From Mimachlamys varia (lineage: Eukaryota > Mollusca > Bivalvia > Pectinida > Pectinidae): 64,000 bases of DNA. Within the stretch, counting starts at the first letter, position 1. Each line of letters starts with the position of its first letter. The DNA lies in the NCBI GenBank assembly GCA_947623455.1, contig OX392527.1:27458201-27522200 (forward strand), read 5' to 3'. A program made the translations under genes and the position numbers. Shown piece by piece: positions 1-11,745 of the stretch. The notes beneath the pieces are model-generated. The model had not been told where the DNA came from, ran no database searches, and worked only from the letters and a program-made list of their open reading frames with translations.

Positions 1-215
1 ATTTAAGACTTCTTGCGATAGTCCGGATCTTTTGCCGATTTAAAGTGCTATTGCTCTCAGGTATACTACCGAAAGCCCCCGGCGGCAGAACACCCCAACC
101 AGTCACTGCATAATGACAACGGGTGTACCTGTCTTTCCACTCCCGTAATGCTGAATGTGAAGCAGGATGTTGTTACAATCTGCCTGGGGACATGACCCAT
201 GGCCTTCATTTAGTA
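1..215 (+). repeat. Interspersed repeat fragment of bivalve type
   Basis: The first 80 bases match the region around 11560-11600 (shared words GCCGATTT, AAGTGCTA, GTATACT.CCGAA), so this is a dispersed family rather than unique DNA. The following part (ACTGCATAATGACAACGGG, then CTTTCCACTCCCGTAATGCTGA) resembles a tail I recall as common in bivalve genomes. No coding capacity is seen. The element runs off the left edge, so its true boundary is unknown. Confidence 0.5.
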
Positions 216-1849
216 TCAAGTGAGGCATTAGGAAGAAGAAATTGTTTAGATAGAATGAAAAAGATAATATCTCAAATTTAGTGGCCTTTTACGATCATAC
301 AATGGGGGTAGCAGGTACGATTCTTACGCCCACCTCCTTAACAATATATTCATGTCCTACATTAGCAACAGTCTTCTACTTACCTAAACACAGTATGGTT
401 TCTGAGAAAAGTACGATAAAGTTGACTCGGGCAATGCTACTTCTTATGCTTTCCAGATTTGTATTTACCAAATTCCCGTCATTTCATCTTGTTTGATACA
501 CCACTAGGGAATCAGAAGAAACTATGATGAACAATCTGATTACTTTTTTTCGATGAAATAGAAAACGTCGTCATAGGAAGCATTTTATCTGGAGTTCTCC
601 GGGTTTATTTGCACCCACGTTCGGTAAAGGACGAGTCTGAAGTGAGAATTTTGCTGCCAACTTTATAGCTCCTGTGTCATTAAATCAGAAAAAATAAAAC
701 TGGTTTACTGAAAAAATATGTTTTACAACACCGGGAGATCATAGGAGAGATGTATAGATCCTAATGTTTAACCATGCACTTATCGAGATATAAAGTGAAA
801 ATATCTTTTAATGTTATTTAATAGGATCGCACTGGAAGAAATCTAAACCAGCAAGCTCTTCGTGTCATCTTCAGCATGAATCACACGTTAATACCAATGT
901 GTCAGCATAACTGTTTATCAGACTCAAAATTATAAATATATCATATGACCAACATATGAACAAATGAAAAATGAACAAAATTTACGGAGAAACTTTGAAA
1001 AATTACAGACAACGCAATTGCGAGCATAAAACGTGCAAATTGTCTAGATCCCTTAGAGCTTGTTCGAAAGATGTGACGTCACTACCCTGCATAACTGGTT
1101 GAAGAACGTTTCAACACACCAGATATGGCGGCTCCCAGCCAAGGTCTGACTATCCTACACCATTTTTCCCAAATGTAGACATAATGATGAAAATATACTA
1201 AACTGGCATTTGTCGAGCAATATGAAACCAAAATAAGGCCCAATATACTTAAACACCGGGGTGAGAAAAAAATAAAATTGAAAATCACCGTTTTGTACTG
1301 TTCTATGTATGTTCACCGATGGTTTATAAGACGTACACAATGCATCACTTAGTTGTACTCAGAATAGCCATCCAGCGAGAAAGATTATTCATTATCAACT
1401 ATCCATGGATCTCAAGTTGTGTCTTTAACATGGAATTTAGTTGAAAATAAAAATAACTTTTAAGTCCAATATACCGTGAATTACATAATGAAGAAGTAAG
1501 TTAAATGTCAAATTTCACGCTTCACTTACACCTTAAATCTTCCTGCAATAGCAATGTTAATTCTAGCGCAAAGGATATTTCCTCATGGATAAATTTGCTC
1601 TTGTTTTCAGGATTTCAAGGTGTAAAGTATACATAATATGTAGATGGCTGTTCGTGGGACTTTCAAACCTTCGAACAAATACACTTACCTAAAGCTATCT
1701 GTGATTTTTTATAAACTAGATGTGTTTTGTGATAAACTAGGTGGGAGGTTTACTGGAGCATCCATAGCCACAGTTATCTCATTTGAGTATTGGCATGGTT
1801 CATAATATACACACTTTCGTAGTACACGGTTTGATGTTATGCAGTAATG
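216..1849. other. No gene seen; AT-rich intergenic DNA
   Basis: Short open frames only (under 75 codons), without codon bias, splice-consistent neighbours or recognisable domains. No repeat structure stands out. Confidence 0.5.
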
Positions 1850-2040
1850 AGTTATTTTTTCCTCTAATTTCATATATTAAAGGGGTTTTACGCACCTGAC
1901 CCTTCTGCTTCTACATTAGTGTAGACAATTTTGGGTTCCAATCTTTTAGCTCCTAGCATCACTGAAGAGTCCTATGAGGACGAAACAGCTGTATGATGCA
2001 GTTTAAAAGGTACATCATGTGTGTGTTATGTCATCTCTTG
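1850..2040 (+). repeat. Ribozyme-bearing retroelement repeat, copy 1
   Basis: This segment shares a long block with 21930-22090 (same strand) and 11640-11750 (opposite strand). The shared words include GGTTTTACGCACCTGACCC, TTCTGCTT and CATCACTGAAGAG. In all copies a hammerhead-like core follows the block. Hammerheads with very short stem III are known from Penelope-like retroelements and related small elements in animals; assigning this copy to that class is inference. Confidence 0.65.
1956..1999 (+). ncRNA. Hammerhead ribozyme, intact core, minimal stem III
   Basis: All conserved hammerhead parts are in order. Stem I is GCATCA (1956-1961) pairing perfectly with TGATGC (1994-1999). The core CTGAAGA is at 1962-1968. 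Stem II is GTCC, loop TATGA, GGAC (1969-1981). GAA follows at 1982-1984. Stem III is the self-complementary ACAGCTGT (1985-1992), then A at 1993, the expected cleavage base. A palindromic stem III with no loop is the form reported to cleave best as a dimer in Penelope-associated hammerheads. Cleavage activity itself is not shown here. Confidence 0.85.
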
Positions 2041-2569
2041 GTAAGATTTTAGTGGACGAGGCTGAGGTTAACCAATAAACATGAACGTTTGAGTGAGTAT
2101 CATAGTTGATTATTTATATACCTACATAACGCATGCGATGGTGTAAGCTTGCATATATTTCCTACAAGTGTTCGGTCTATGCGGATACCTATATATAGCA
2201 AAGATCAATGTTTCAGATTGGTAGAACGTGTTCATCAATCAAACAGGATATCACATGACGATCTTGGTGCCACCATTTCAAGATCGTGAAATGTTGCTGA
2301 TATGTCGATTTTTTTTTCTTTTCCGTTTCTCTGTGATAGCTCTTCTGGAACAAACATATGTACAAGTCCCAGGGAAACCAAACCAGGATGCAATATGATC
2401 ATTGAGGGGTTTGTTCTATACCAGATTTCCAAATATACCGCATATTGGAGAAATCACATAAAGGTATTAAGGGAATCGTACATACCATGCTTCATCATAT
2501 CCTTTCGTGCTTTCCGGGACACTGTAATAATATTCTGAATATGCAATATCCATACAGCATTATCATAAA
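2041..2569. other. No gene seen
   Basis: Only short overlapping open frames on both strands; nothing recognisable. Confidence 0.4.
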
Positions 2570-3440
2570 TTGATATGTTTTGACACTTTCTGATTGGCTA
2601 AAACGTGGTCACGTGGAGGTCAATATTTTGTGATATTGACCTGATGTTTCTATTTTTAGAAACACCCGGTCAATATTGCCTTTTTGACGTCAGAATTATT
2701 GTGACGTCACAGTGTGCAACTGCAAGTCTCATGCAGTTTCAAAAATATCAATTTATTTCAAAAATATCGATTTATTTTAAAAATGTCAATTTTTATTTTA
2801 ATCTCTCACTTCTTGAGCTTAGTAAAGTCTGACTGCGAATACATTAGCGTATACGCCATGTACAAAGGCTCGGCGGATTTATATTTGCCCGGCAGTTGTG
2901 ACGTCCGACATCGGACCGCGTCACAACCAGATCACTGTGTCAATGCGTGAACATAAATAGTGTTGTTCACTGTGTATTTTCTAAACTTACCAATTTAGTG
3001 GGACTATGTTATCTTAGCAACCACGGCCATCGTAGTAACTGTCGTAGCAACCCACTTCGATTGTTTTTTTTCTTTGTATAAGACTTGAGAATTAATAATG
3101 ATGTAAATGTAAGGATTGTACCACATTTTGACCACGTATACGGTAACGCGCTCCATATTGAATATGTTCGTTGCCAACTGCGGGCATACTACCGTATACA
3201 GTCAAAATGAGGTACAATCCTTACATAATAAAACTCTTATGCAGATTTCATGCAGATTCAAAATCATCAATTTATTTCAAAAATATCAGTTGATAATAAA
3301 ACTCTTATTGGCTTTTTATTTCGGTCGATATATTTGTTTAATCGACATGAGAAAAAATATCAACCTCGGCTTCGTCCTCGGTCGATATTTGTTCTAATGT
3401 CGATAAAACCATGTATCGATCTTATCGAAAGGCTGTAATT
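2570..3440. repeat. AT-rich repeated segment with related sub-blocks
   Basis: Two sub-blocks share the words CATGCAG, ATCAATTTATTTCAAAAATA and GTCGATAT around 2730-2790 and 3240-3400. They also share GTCAATATT-like motifs. The second block is preceded by a 116-bp foldback. This looks like a degenerate dispersed element rather than a gene; the class is unknown. Confidence 0.4.
3109..3224. mobile_element. Small foldback element
   Basis: GTAAGGATTGTACC at 3109-3122 is the exact reverse complement of GGTACAATCCTTAC at 3211-3224. The inner parts (CATTTTGAC, GTATACGGTA versus TACCGTATAC, CAAAATGAG) continue the pairing, leaving a short central loop. This fits a tiny non-autonomous DNA transposon. 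No clear target-site duplication is visible. Confidence 0.55.
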
Positions 3441-5132
3441 GTATATTGAAGGTGGCCTTTCAGTCATTTTTATTTTTTTGTTTTCTCGTACGTACTTGAT
3501 TTGGGAACAACTCGGATATTATTTTAATCCTGAAACGATTTCTTGGGTTGATCTCTTAAATAGTTTTGAGATGAAACAGCAATAATCTGGACATACAATA
3601 TACAAGATAGCTGCCTGGTGGCCATTTGCTTTTTTAATCAATCTTAAAATGAGACAGGTACAAATACGGACCGCGATCTTCATAGCATACCAGTGTTTAT
3701 GATAAATCAGCAGTTTCTAAAGAAACTACGTAACAAACAGAATTTGTTAACAAAAGATCGAGTGACTGACTGAATGAAGGACTGACAAACGGACGGCCGC
3801 TAAAGAATGAACAAAAGTCAATTGGGACTGGTCAACAGTTGTTACGTAATGGTGTGCTAAATAGCAAAATGTCCAATAAACAAGTAATTATCAATTGTCA
3901 AATCATGTGGCTGATCATGTGGTGATATTCAGTGGTATATGAGGATGCTCATGCATTGTAACACATGTGCGGGTTGTCATCGTAAACCATTTCACCGAAG
4001 CGACACATGAGTGGCAGCCCGCGCAAACCGTTTAACCAAGTGTTGCTTAACAAACCTAAATGATATGCCCGTATGGAATACTACTTCTCTTGGGGAGTAA
4101 CCCCAATAACCCAGTCGTAATCCCACTAAAAGTGTGAACCACTAGTTGGGAATGTAATGGCGGACGACACCTTTCCCGTTCCTATGAAGTATATTGACTA
4201 CGACATCCTGCGTCATCAGTGGGACGGTCATGCTATTTTCTACTTGATTCGTTGAAATGTCTTCAATCAATAGCTGTACTTTTCCGCCTGGTAAAATGCC
4301 CCCTCGTGACCATGACGTCACCAGGCCCGCCACTTCACAGTGCCGTCGGAAGTCAACAACACTGATATTAAATGCCAATAAGCCCTCAAAGATTAATGCT
4401 ATCAAACTGTTTGAGTAATGACGTGTGGCCTCTTGGTGCATTGCTAAAACCTAACAGATATGTACGTTTGTTTAACTGTGGATGACACTTTTGCACATAA
4501 CTCTTGGGTAAGCTATTGTTGACTGTAAAGAGATTTAACTGGTGGTGTTTGTGAAGTCGAAAACAACATAAGTATATTCATCGCAAAAATTTCAAAGATT
4601 AAAATACTTGAATACATGAACATTCTAAAGACTTTCTTCGTGTTGATTTGGAAAGTATAGATTGTGGACGACGACTATTGCATTCGTTTACTATTATCAT
4701 ATAAATTATAACTGAAGTGTATGTACACAACGGTTTAACATATACTTTTACGAGATCACGATATGATCGCCATCAATTCGACCGAAGGGTACAGTATGTG
4801 CACTTAGTTGGTACACATTTATTAAAGTCCAATCGATAAATTAATTGGGCTTTACAATTTTAATATTGGACATAGTTGTGCGAGAGTCCATGAGCCCCCT
4901 GATCTCTGTTCATGATACAAAGATGATACGTTTTATTAAGCATATATGAAATCTTATATATGATATAAAAATACTATATTTATAAGATATCATGTGTCAA
5001 AGCATGTGGTATTTCTTTAATAGCTATATTAATATGATACTCGATATATCATCTTATATATCTAAGATAGAATATGTAATTGAAATATGGTTTATATATA
5101 CGTAAAACTGTGATGCAAAACTTAACAGAAAT
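3441..5132. other. No gene supported; one unassigned 99-codon frame
   Basis: The only sizeable open frame runs from 4441 down to 4142 on the - strand (99 codons, starting MHQEATRHYS). It has no domain I recognise and no flanking splice signals I could connect. The stretch 4920-5100 is rich in ATAT. Confidence 0.4.
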
Positions 5133-5157
5133 GTGTGGTGTAGGACTGTATTTGTAG

Positions 5158-5390
5158 CTTACCTTGATCTCTACTTAAACTATGACCAACATGGACAGCT
5201 TACTACTAAGCTATACGATAAACATAACGATCTAAATTTTCCTATCGTGGACTTTCCATTTCTTGATAGTAACATCCCTGCTTCTCCAACCTGTGTTTAC
5301 ATGTCGCAGTTGATTCATTATTATATGGCTTGCTCTAAATATCGAGATTTTCGTGATCGATGTCTACTGTTGAGGAACAAACAAGTATAT
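5158..5390 (+). pseudogene. Retroelement reverse-transcriptase C-terminal fragment
   Basis: The open frame reads YLDLYLNYD, then TKLYDKHNDLNFPIVDFPFL, DSNIP, VYMSQLIHYYMACSKY and LLLRNKQ. This is the segment that follows the YIDD catalytic motif in a reverse-transcriptase family widespread in molluscs and cnidarians, usually reading LYDKRDDFNF and SQLIRYARACS. The catalytic part is absent upstream and the frame ends at 5417, so this is a dead fragment. I suspect Penelope-like affinity but cannot prove it. The fragment near 21.6 kb covers the immediately preceding part of the same protein. Confidence 0.7.
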
Positions 5391-6056
5391 ATATTGAAAA
5401 TCATAATGTTTAAGTAAAGACAATTTCATGATGGTGCTTCAGTTCAACTTTTATAATATCATATTTCTAAACTGTTGTTTACACTGATTAATTTATCTTT
5501 TCTAAATTCCTTGTTCTTAATCGCATTATTTGTGATATTGATGGAATGCAGTACCATGACTGGAGCCCACAACTCATTAATAGGTGACCAATGGCTGGCA
5601 AGCCAATTTGGACATTTTTTTATCTGTATCCTATGAGTGGATGGAATCCAGACATGGACTCTGGATTCTAACTTATCCAACGTTTATCGCTTTAATACAC
5701 AATATGATTGAAAGACTCATTTTATATTATACCTCCTAAAAATTGTCCTTACTACTTAAACTGCTAAATCTGTAAATAGTATTTTATAGTGTTTATATAG
5801 TGTTAATATATGATATACTTCAAAGCAATATGCTGCATTACCCCGTTGTTCAATCAGTTTTCGTAGGAAATAAAATTTGATGAAATTAAAACAGTAAACT
5901 TACAACACGGGGATTGGAGAGATACAGATTAATCAGAAATATGAGCAAAATTTATGCTCGCGATTTTTGTCTCATTGAGAAATATTCGATAGCTTTGTGT
6001 GATATGAAAATGGACGTTTTTGAGTATGCTTATTAGTGTGCTTACTTGGATGTGAC

Positions 6057-6233
6057 CAAAATTTACATGGCGGGTGTCGTCGATGACACAGAAGACGCTT
6101 ACTCTTCCGGAACACCTGGTCTTATTCTCTTGTACTGTGACAAGGGTCTTCGTGTAAATCTTTCCTTTTTGTTCATATTCTGTCCCCATTTGATTTTGCG
6201 TTCGAACTATGGTTTTGTTAACGTTTCGGTTTT
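6057..6233 (+). repeat. Retroelement 3' tail repeat, copy 1
   Basis: This block has the words TTACATGGCGGGTGTCGTCGA, GAAGACGCTTACTCTTCC and ACACCTGGTCTTATTCTC and ends near GTTAACGTTTCGGT. It recurs at 6667-6816 on the same strand and at 36438-36617 inverted. In my recollection such sequence lies just downstream of the reverse transcriptase described at 5158-5390, so it is best read as that element's 3' end. Confidence 0.6.
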
Positions 6234-6397
6234 CTCAAATTTTCTCCTCTTTTTTTTTTTTTTTTGCTAAATTATACATTATTCACAGTTGGACGTAGTA
6301 AGTATCTTTTTTAAAGTCATTTCGAACAATTTCGACCCGCAAACCAAGTGTTTACAAACATGAAATTGATGACCTCACAATAGAGACTTTTCCAACT

Positions 6398-6475
6398 TAT
6401 GGTGTTTACATGTCGCAGCTTATTCGTTACTATAGGGCTGGCTCTAAATGCTGACGAACAAACTTACGTCATAGG
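6398..6475 (+). pseudogene. Second reverse-transcriptase C-terminal remnant
   Basis: The frame reads YGVYMSQLIRYYRAGSKC and then meets a stop. It is a shorter, independently decayed copy of the motif at 5295-5350 (VYMSQLIHYYMACSKY). It precedes the second 3' tail copy, which gives the same order as the upstream fragment: protein C-terminus, then tail. Confidence 0.6.
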
Positions 6476-6666
6476 GATTCGAGTAAATCTATGAGCAAAG
6501 TTTATGGTCGCCATCTTGGTATCATTAAGGGATATATGTTTCCTTGTATGATAAATTGATATGATTGTGGACGGCTTTGAATATGATCATTAGTATGCCG
6601 ACTTGTTCCGTTAGAGAATGATGTGTTATATTTATCATTTTGAGGATTGATGTTTACTTGGATGTG

Positions 6667-6816
6667 GCCTAGATTTACATGGCGGGTGTCGTCGATGAGG
6701 CGGAAGACGTTTAGTCTTTCAAAACACCTGGTCTCCGTGATAATCTTACCTTTGTTTATATTTGGCCATAGTTTAATCGATTTTGAGTTCTCATTGTGTT
6801 GACGTTTCGGTATTAT
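6667..6816 (+). repeat. Retroelement 3' tail repeat, copy 2
   Basis: It repeats the TTACATGGCGGGTGTCGTCGA, GGAAGACG and ACACCTGGTC words of the copy at 6057 and ends at GTTGACGTTTCGGTA. The sequence upstream (GAGCAAAGTTTATGGTCGCC near 6490) also has a partner near 5942, so about 300 bases are duplicated as a block. Confidence 0.6.
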
Positions 6817-8109
6817 CTGATGATGTATTTTTATTGATTACGTTACAAAAGTTAATATTAAATTCTAAAACAACATTTGCCTTTTCAATACATTAGTGCG
6901 GTGTTACATTTGGGTCACCGCTTTCATATATTCTACATTATATATGTCTAGCAACTGACTTAATGCAAAGTATATAAATATTACAGTTTGTACGGCTAAT
7001 ATATATATTTATATACAGGCTGATTCGGTATGATGTTCCAGAATTATATGTATTTGTAGCATTTTTTAATTGCGCTTCGCACATTTACTAAAACCGTATT
7101 GTATTACTTACACTTACCAGTATAACTACGTTATACAATCACCATTAAATAGTAAAACCTTATTACATCATCAAACCGTATCGCTATACTGCATCATTTA
7201 ACAGTAAAGCAACATTATATTGTTTTCATATGCCTATATAAGCACTAAAAAGACATCGTTATATACCATCACTTAACGGCAAACCTTGGACTTACTGTCA
7301 TAAATAAATAGGGCAATTTCGTTATACAGTCATCATGAAACGGTAAATATCCGTTAAACTGTCAGCATAACACAGTTAAACTCTGTTACACGGTAATCAT
7401 GAAATAATTAGACCTAAAGAGCTGCCGCCATTGAAAACTAAACCTCGTTGTAGTGTCACAACTAAACATCAGTTAATGTTATACTATACCACTATTCCCT
7501 AATATTCCTGATTTTACAACCGTTTTTAGTTGTAATGAATTAAGGGATTTGGAACCGCGCGTCACTATAAAGTGATGCAGTTATGTACAGATACGAGCGA
7601 GTTGAGCATTACAGCAAGTAAGGTATAGTCCCTTAGCTTACCAGGAACACTACCTAGCTCCAACGATCGTTTCATTTAGCCAAAAATTCGATACGTTCCA
7701 CAGCGTATGCACACCATTACATGTAACTGTATGTGTCAGGTAGACATAAAACAGGGGACATTGATCACTGGGAATAAGGCTTCCTTTAGATTTAATGATC
7801 CACATTATATACACGGAATGTCAATTACATCTACTAGTAATCAGCCATTTACAGAATAACGACAACTTGACACGTGTTTGTGTACAACAGTCACGAGTTT
7901 GTTTCATAAGCATAGCCGATCGTTTACGAACAGTTCCACCGATATCAGGTCTTCTACTGTACACAAATTTTAGCTACGACTGAAATAGCATTATGTTAAT
8001 ACTGTGTAATGTTTTTTGCAGATCTTTCAAATAAAATATGTCGATAGATTGCTTTTGCTGATCTCTTTTTTGTCGGTCTCAAACAAAATTAATCAAGATG
8101 TTAATCTAC
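6817..8109. other. No gene; degenerate short repeats
   Basis: Between about 7090 and 7420 the words TTATACAATCACCATTAAA, ATACTGCATCATTTAAC, TATACCATCACTTAAC and TATACAGTCATCATGAAAC follow each other at loose spacing. This suggests an old, degraded tandem repeat. The remainder shows nothing recognisable. Confidence 0.4.
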
Positions 8110-8740
8110 ACTTTCTGGTTATCAATTTGGATGTTTGTCCCCGCTCCCACTCCCTTTCGTCGTGTCTCTCTAAGGTCTGTTCTGCTTTGGTCTGTCTGTC
8201 GTAAGTCCACTCCTTCTTCTTGGTCTGTTTAAGTCTACCTGTCTTCAGTTCGCTTTTTTTCGCCTGGTCTGTCTAAGTCTATCTATCCTCAGTTCGCTTC
8301 TTTTCGCCTGGTCTGTCTACGGTATGTTCTGCTTTCATCAATCTGTCCCAAATCCGCTCCCTTTTTGTCTGGTCTGTCTAAGTCTTTCTGTCCTAAATTA
8401 CCTCCCCATTTGTCTGGTCTGTCTAAGTCTATCTGTCCTAAATTCGCTCCCCTTTTGTCTGGTCTGTTTAAGTCTATCTGTTCTAAATTCGCTCCCCTTT
8501 TGCCTGTTCTGTCTTAGGTCTGCTCTGTTTTGATCTGTCTGTCGTTAGTGCACTTCGGTTCAGTTTATTTTCATTAGTCTGCTATCGTTCTGTATGTATT
8601 TAGTCATCAACAGATCTATTTTGTCTGACTCAATTCGTCGTATATTTGTTTTGTTTGTCTGTCTTGTGTTCGCTTCTCTTTGTTGTTCTTTCTGTCTAAT
8701 ATTCGCTTCTTGTTTGGCAATCTCTACTGTGATTATCCTT
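8110..8740 (+). repeat. Pyrimidine-rich degenerate minisatellite
   Basis: The phrase GGTCTGTCTAAGTCTATCTGT, followed by CCTAAATTCGCTCCCCTTTT, recurs with variation about eight times between 8220 and 8540. Looser GTCTGTC motifs continue to 8740. The open frames over it (SVLNSLPFCLVCLS repeats) are artefacts of the repeat. Confidence 0.65.
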
Positions 8741-11439
8741 AAACATGTCTGCCTTCGTGAGAACAAATGTAGCTCGATGATGAACGCGCGCTCCGTGTCA
8801 GTGGTGTAGTATATTGTATTCGATTGTGTTTCTTCGAACATTGCATAATATTCTTTGAAACTACGTCCCCAACTGAATACGCATTAGACATTACTTTGGA
8901 CTGCTGCTCCCCCGTCGTTCGACACTGCCATCTGTCGGCCTACTCACAGGGCATTGGGGCCCGGTATTTTGTGACAGCATCGGTAGAACTGACAAATATG
9001 ACAGTCTTTATGCAATAAAACATCAATACACAGTAACAACATGACATCCCAAGGTTTTAGTGGTGTTCCATTAACTTACCAGACCGATTACCAATTCTAA
9101 ATATATCGAAATGACAATCTCTCAAACAAAAAGGACAGGTTTGACGTGTTTCTGCGTCTGATACTTGCCTCTCCGGAGGTTAGTTTTACATGGTAAGCGG
9201 TGCCAGGATGTCAGGAATACGTGTAGGGCACTGTCATTCACAGATAACGACAGTGACTGGTGTGGAGCCTTTCAGACATAAATATATTACGATTGTCAAA
9301 CTCTATCAATTTTCCGAAAACATGCCATTCCTGACGCATTTAACATTACCTATTGAGGTGTGCGTGTTGAGAAATATTCTGGTAGCGGGAACGTGCTTTA
9401 TTAGCAGAAAGGAAATACACCTAAGATAAAAGCACCTGACAGAAACTAGACACGTTCCAAAGAACATATAAGTACGATGGTACATTAAGGACATATAATT
9501 GTCTACCTTGATTATCTCGAGCCCTCCACATAATTTGACTTCTCGGTCGCTCGACAAAACTTCTCGATAGCGCAACATATTAATAAGGGATGTTTTGTAG
9601 TAGAAGCAAATATTCCAAACAGGCTGCCAATCTTATATTATTTCCCCTACATCAGCTGACAAAATATCTTTGTTTAATCCTATATATATATTTATATTTT
9701 AGACATTAACTGCAATGCTCAAATGAGTTGTTCTGCAAAAGAAGTTGGGTGTTGAACAAAAGTTGTAATATCTTATGAACTGGGTTTTATTAATGTTTCA
9801 AGTCAACTTGTTTCGCAGTCTACTTCATATTTGAATTTCTAGGACGACGAGACTTGACCCGAAGTTGCTGAAGCACTAGCCGCACCATTGCATTGACCAA
9901 CCTTTAAGACTTGTCATTGAAACTCTGAACGTCTATGATGACATAATATATTCATGGTTGACTAGTTCATATTCGCTAAAGAGAGACATTGTTACGTTAT
10001 GTACAAATACTATATTTGTTTGGAACACGCACCAGTTGTACTTCGCTATTTACTTTTAATTTTTCATGTGTTTTTATTTGATGAGGTTTAACCTGTTGTT
10101 TGTATTTGGCGTATTGCTGTTCTGTCGAACACGATTGTAGTTAAGAAGCGTCAGAATGTTTTGGCTTTTACGGTCCCTTCCACGCCTACCCTTTAAAAAG
10201 ATGAATGTTAAAATCTGCCGAAATATGCATGGAATAGACGCTCGGAATCACGTGTTTATTTGACGGTGCTTGACTCGCGTGATTAAGGTCACTAACGACA
10301 ATTTCATCATTACAGATCATCAAGTAACCATAGCAACATTTCCCTCAATTCTTCATCATCAACACCAGAAACTGAAATTTAATTGGGCTGTTTAACGTTA
10401 TGAGAAACATTGCAAATCCCGTCTGTGGCCCTAGTTAGGCCCCTGTCATCAGTATTGATAGTTTGAGGATTCTATGATGGCAGTTTCAAATCAGGTCTAA
10501 CAAATGGTGAACCGTCAGTTATACCTCCAGATATTTAATAGCCATCTCCAAATAACATTTTCTGTTTCCTAATGAAAACACAACGTCAAACGATATAATT
10601 ATCCCCTTAATACACTTCATTGTACATATAAATCAATATCTGTTTGCATACCTATGGCATCACCGGAAGCCCATGTGGCATTGCTTTTACGTTTGTGTCG
10701 TAAGAACAGTGTCACTAGGGTTTCCGACCATGTACCTATGTATGCAGGAATGGTGTACCGTCAATAGCCAATGTACTTCCGGTCTGTTATATCGATATGT
10801 TCTCATGCTCCTTTATATTTCCGGTAATTGTCACATGTCAACACACTGATGTCACTTGGTAGATATACCGTCACCTTTCAATTCACTTTCGGTTACTCGA
10901 AACGATATAGTCATCTACCAGTTCACTTTCGGTTAGTGGAACTGCATACCGTCAATATTCCGCCATTTACCAATACTATCACCCCGCCTACCAATACACC
11001 CTCCGGTTACTGGACATAAACTAGCACACTTCAATGTACTAGTATACTGAATATATGATGGTAGTGAACAGTGGACGTGAATATTTCGAACCATGAATAT
11101 TTGTTTACTATCGTACCGGCTTCAGTCGGAAATACGATATTAGTACCGTCTCTTTAAATTACTCTTTCCCACATTTGAACAAATCACTCGGAAGGTGCTG
11201 CCAATTTCACACATATGTGCCAAGCTTGATAACGTGACCCTATTATGATATGGTAATGCTAAAGAAAGTGATCACCTGTCAAGGCGTGATCCTATTGTGA
11301 ACTTGTGACTTTTTTGTACTGCTGCGTGTGTGAGCTGTCCGATCTTATCAAGGGAAATATATTTTATACCACCTCTGTGTACAATACACGTATCCTACTG
11401 GACCAGTAAGCCCATTTTATACACAGGAGTGAAGGTTAA
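8741..11439. other. No gene seen
   Basis: There are no open frames above 90 codons and no recognisable domains. From 10640 to 11030 the words TACCGTCA, CACTTTCGGTTA and CAGTTCACTTTCGGT recur loosely, again suggesting a decayed tandem repeat. An ATATAT run lies near 9680. Confidence 0.4.
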
Positions 11440-11745
11440 AGATTTGGTTTGGTTTAGATTTATTATTTTTACGTCCTATTAATAGCCAGAGTCTTTTAAG
11501 GGCTGTATCCTGGTTCATGCGATGGAGGCTGCGGCATGTTCGCTAAGCCAGTCAGGATATTTTGCCGATTTGAAGTGCTACCATACTGAAGTATACTGCC
11601 GAAGCCACATACATACAGTATGTCGAAAAAATGAATCAAACTGCATCATACAGCTGTTTGGTCCTCCTCGGACTCTTCAGTGATGCTAGGGGCCAAAAGG
11701 TGGGAATCCAATTTTTTGTAGAAGGGTCAGGTGTATAAAATTCAT
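11440..11745 (-). repeat. Ribozyme-bearing retroelement repeat, copy 2
   Basis: Read on the - strand this copy has the block ACACCTGACCCTTCTAC, then a hammerhead-like core. It continues through CATACTGTATGT, a CGGCAGTATACTTCAGTATG segment and CGGCAAAATATCCTGACTGG, ending in a CTATTAATAGGACGTAAAA then AAACCAAACCAAA tail. It is the longest copy and links the ribozyme family to the sequence at positions 1-80. Confidence 0.65.
11643..11686 (-). ncRNA. Hammerhead ribozyme copy with a mutated core base
   Basis: Same layout as the + strand copy at 1956: stem I GCATCA/TGATGC perfect, core CTGAAGA intact, stem II GTCC-GAGGA-GGAC perfect, stem III ACAGCTGT palindromic. The conserved GAA after stem II reads CAA here. 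The invariant guanine is part of the catalytic centre (general base), so this copy is predicted inactive or very weak. The stems are kept while the loop differs from copy 1. Confidence 0.75.

Noticed and set aside
4142..4441. 99-codon frame on the - strand as a small gene
   Set aside because: No recognisable domain, no supporting neighbours or splice sites; length is within chance expectation for a 64-kb window, although it cannot be excluded.
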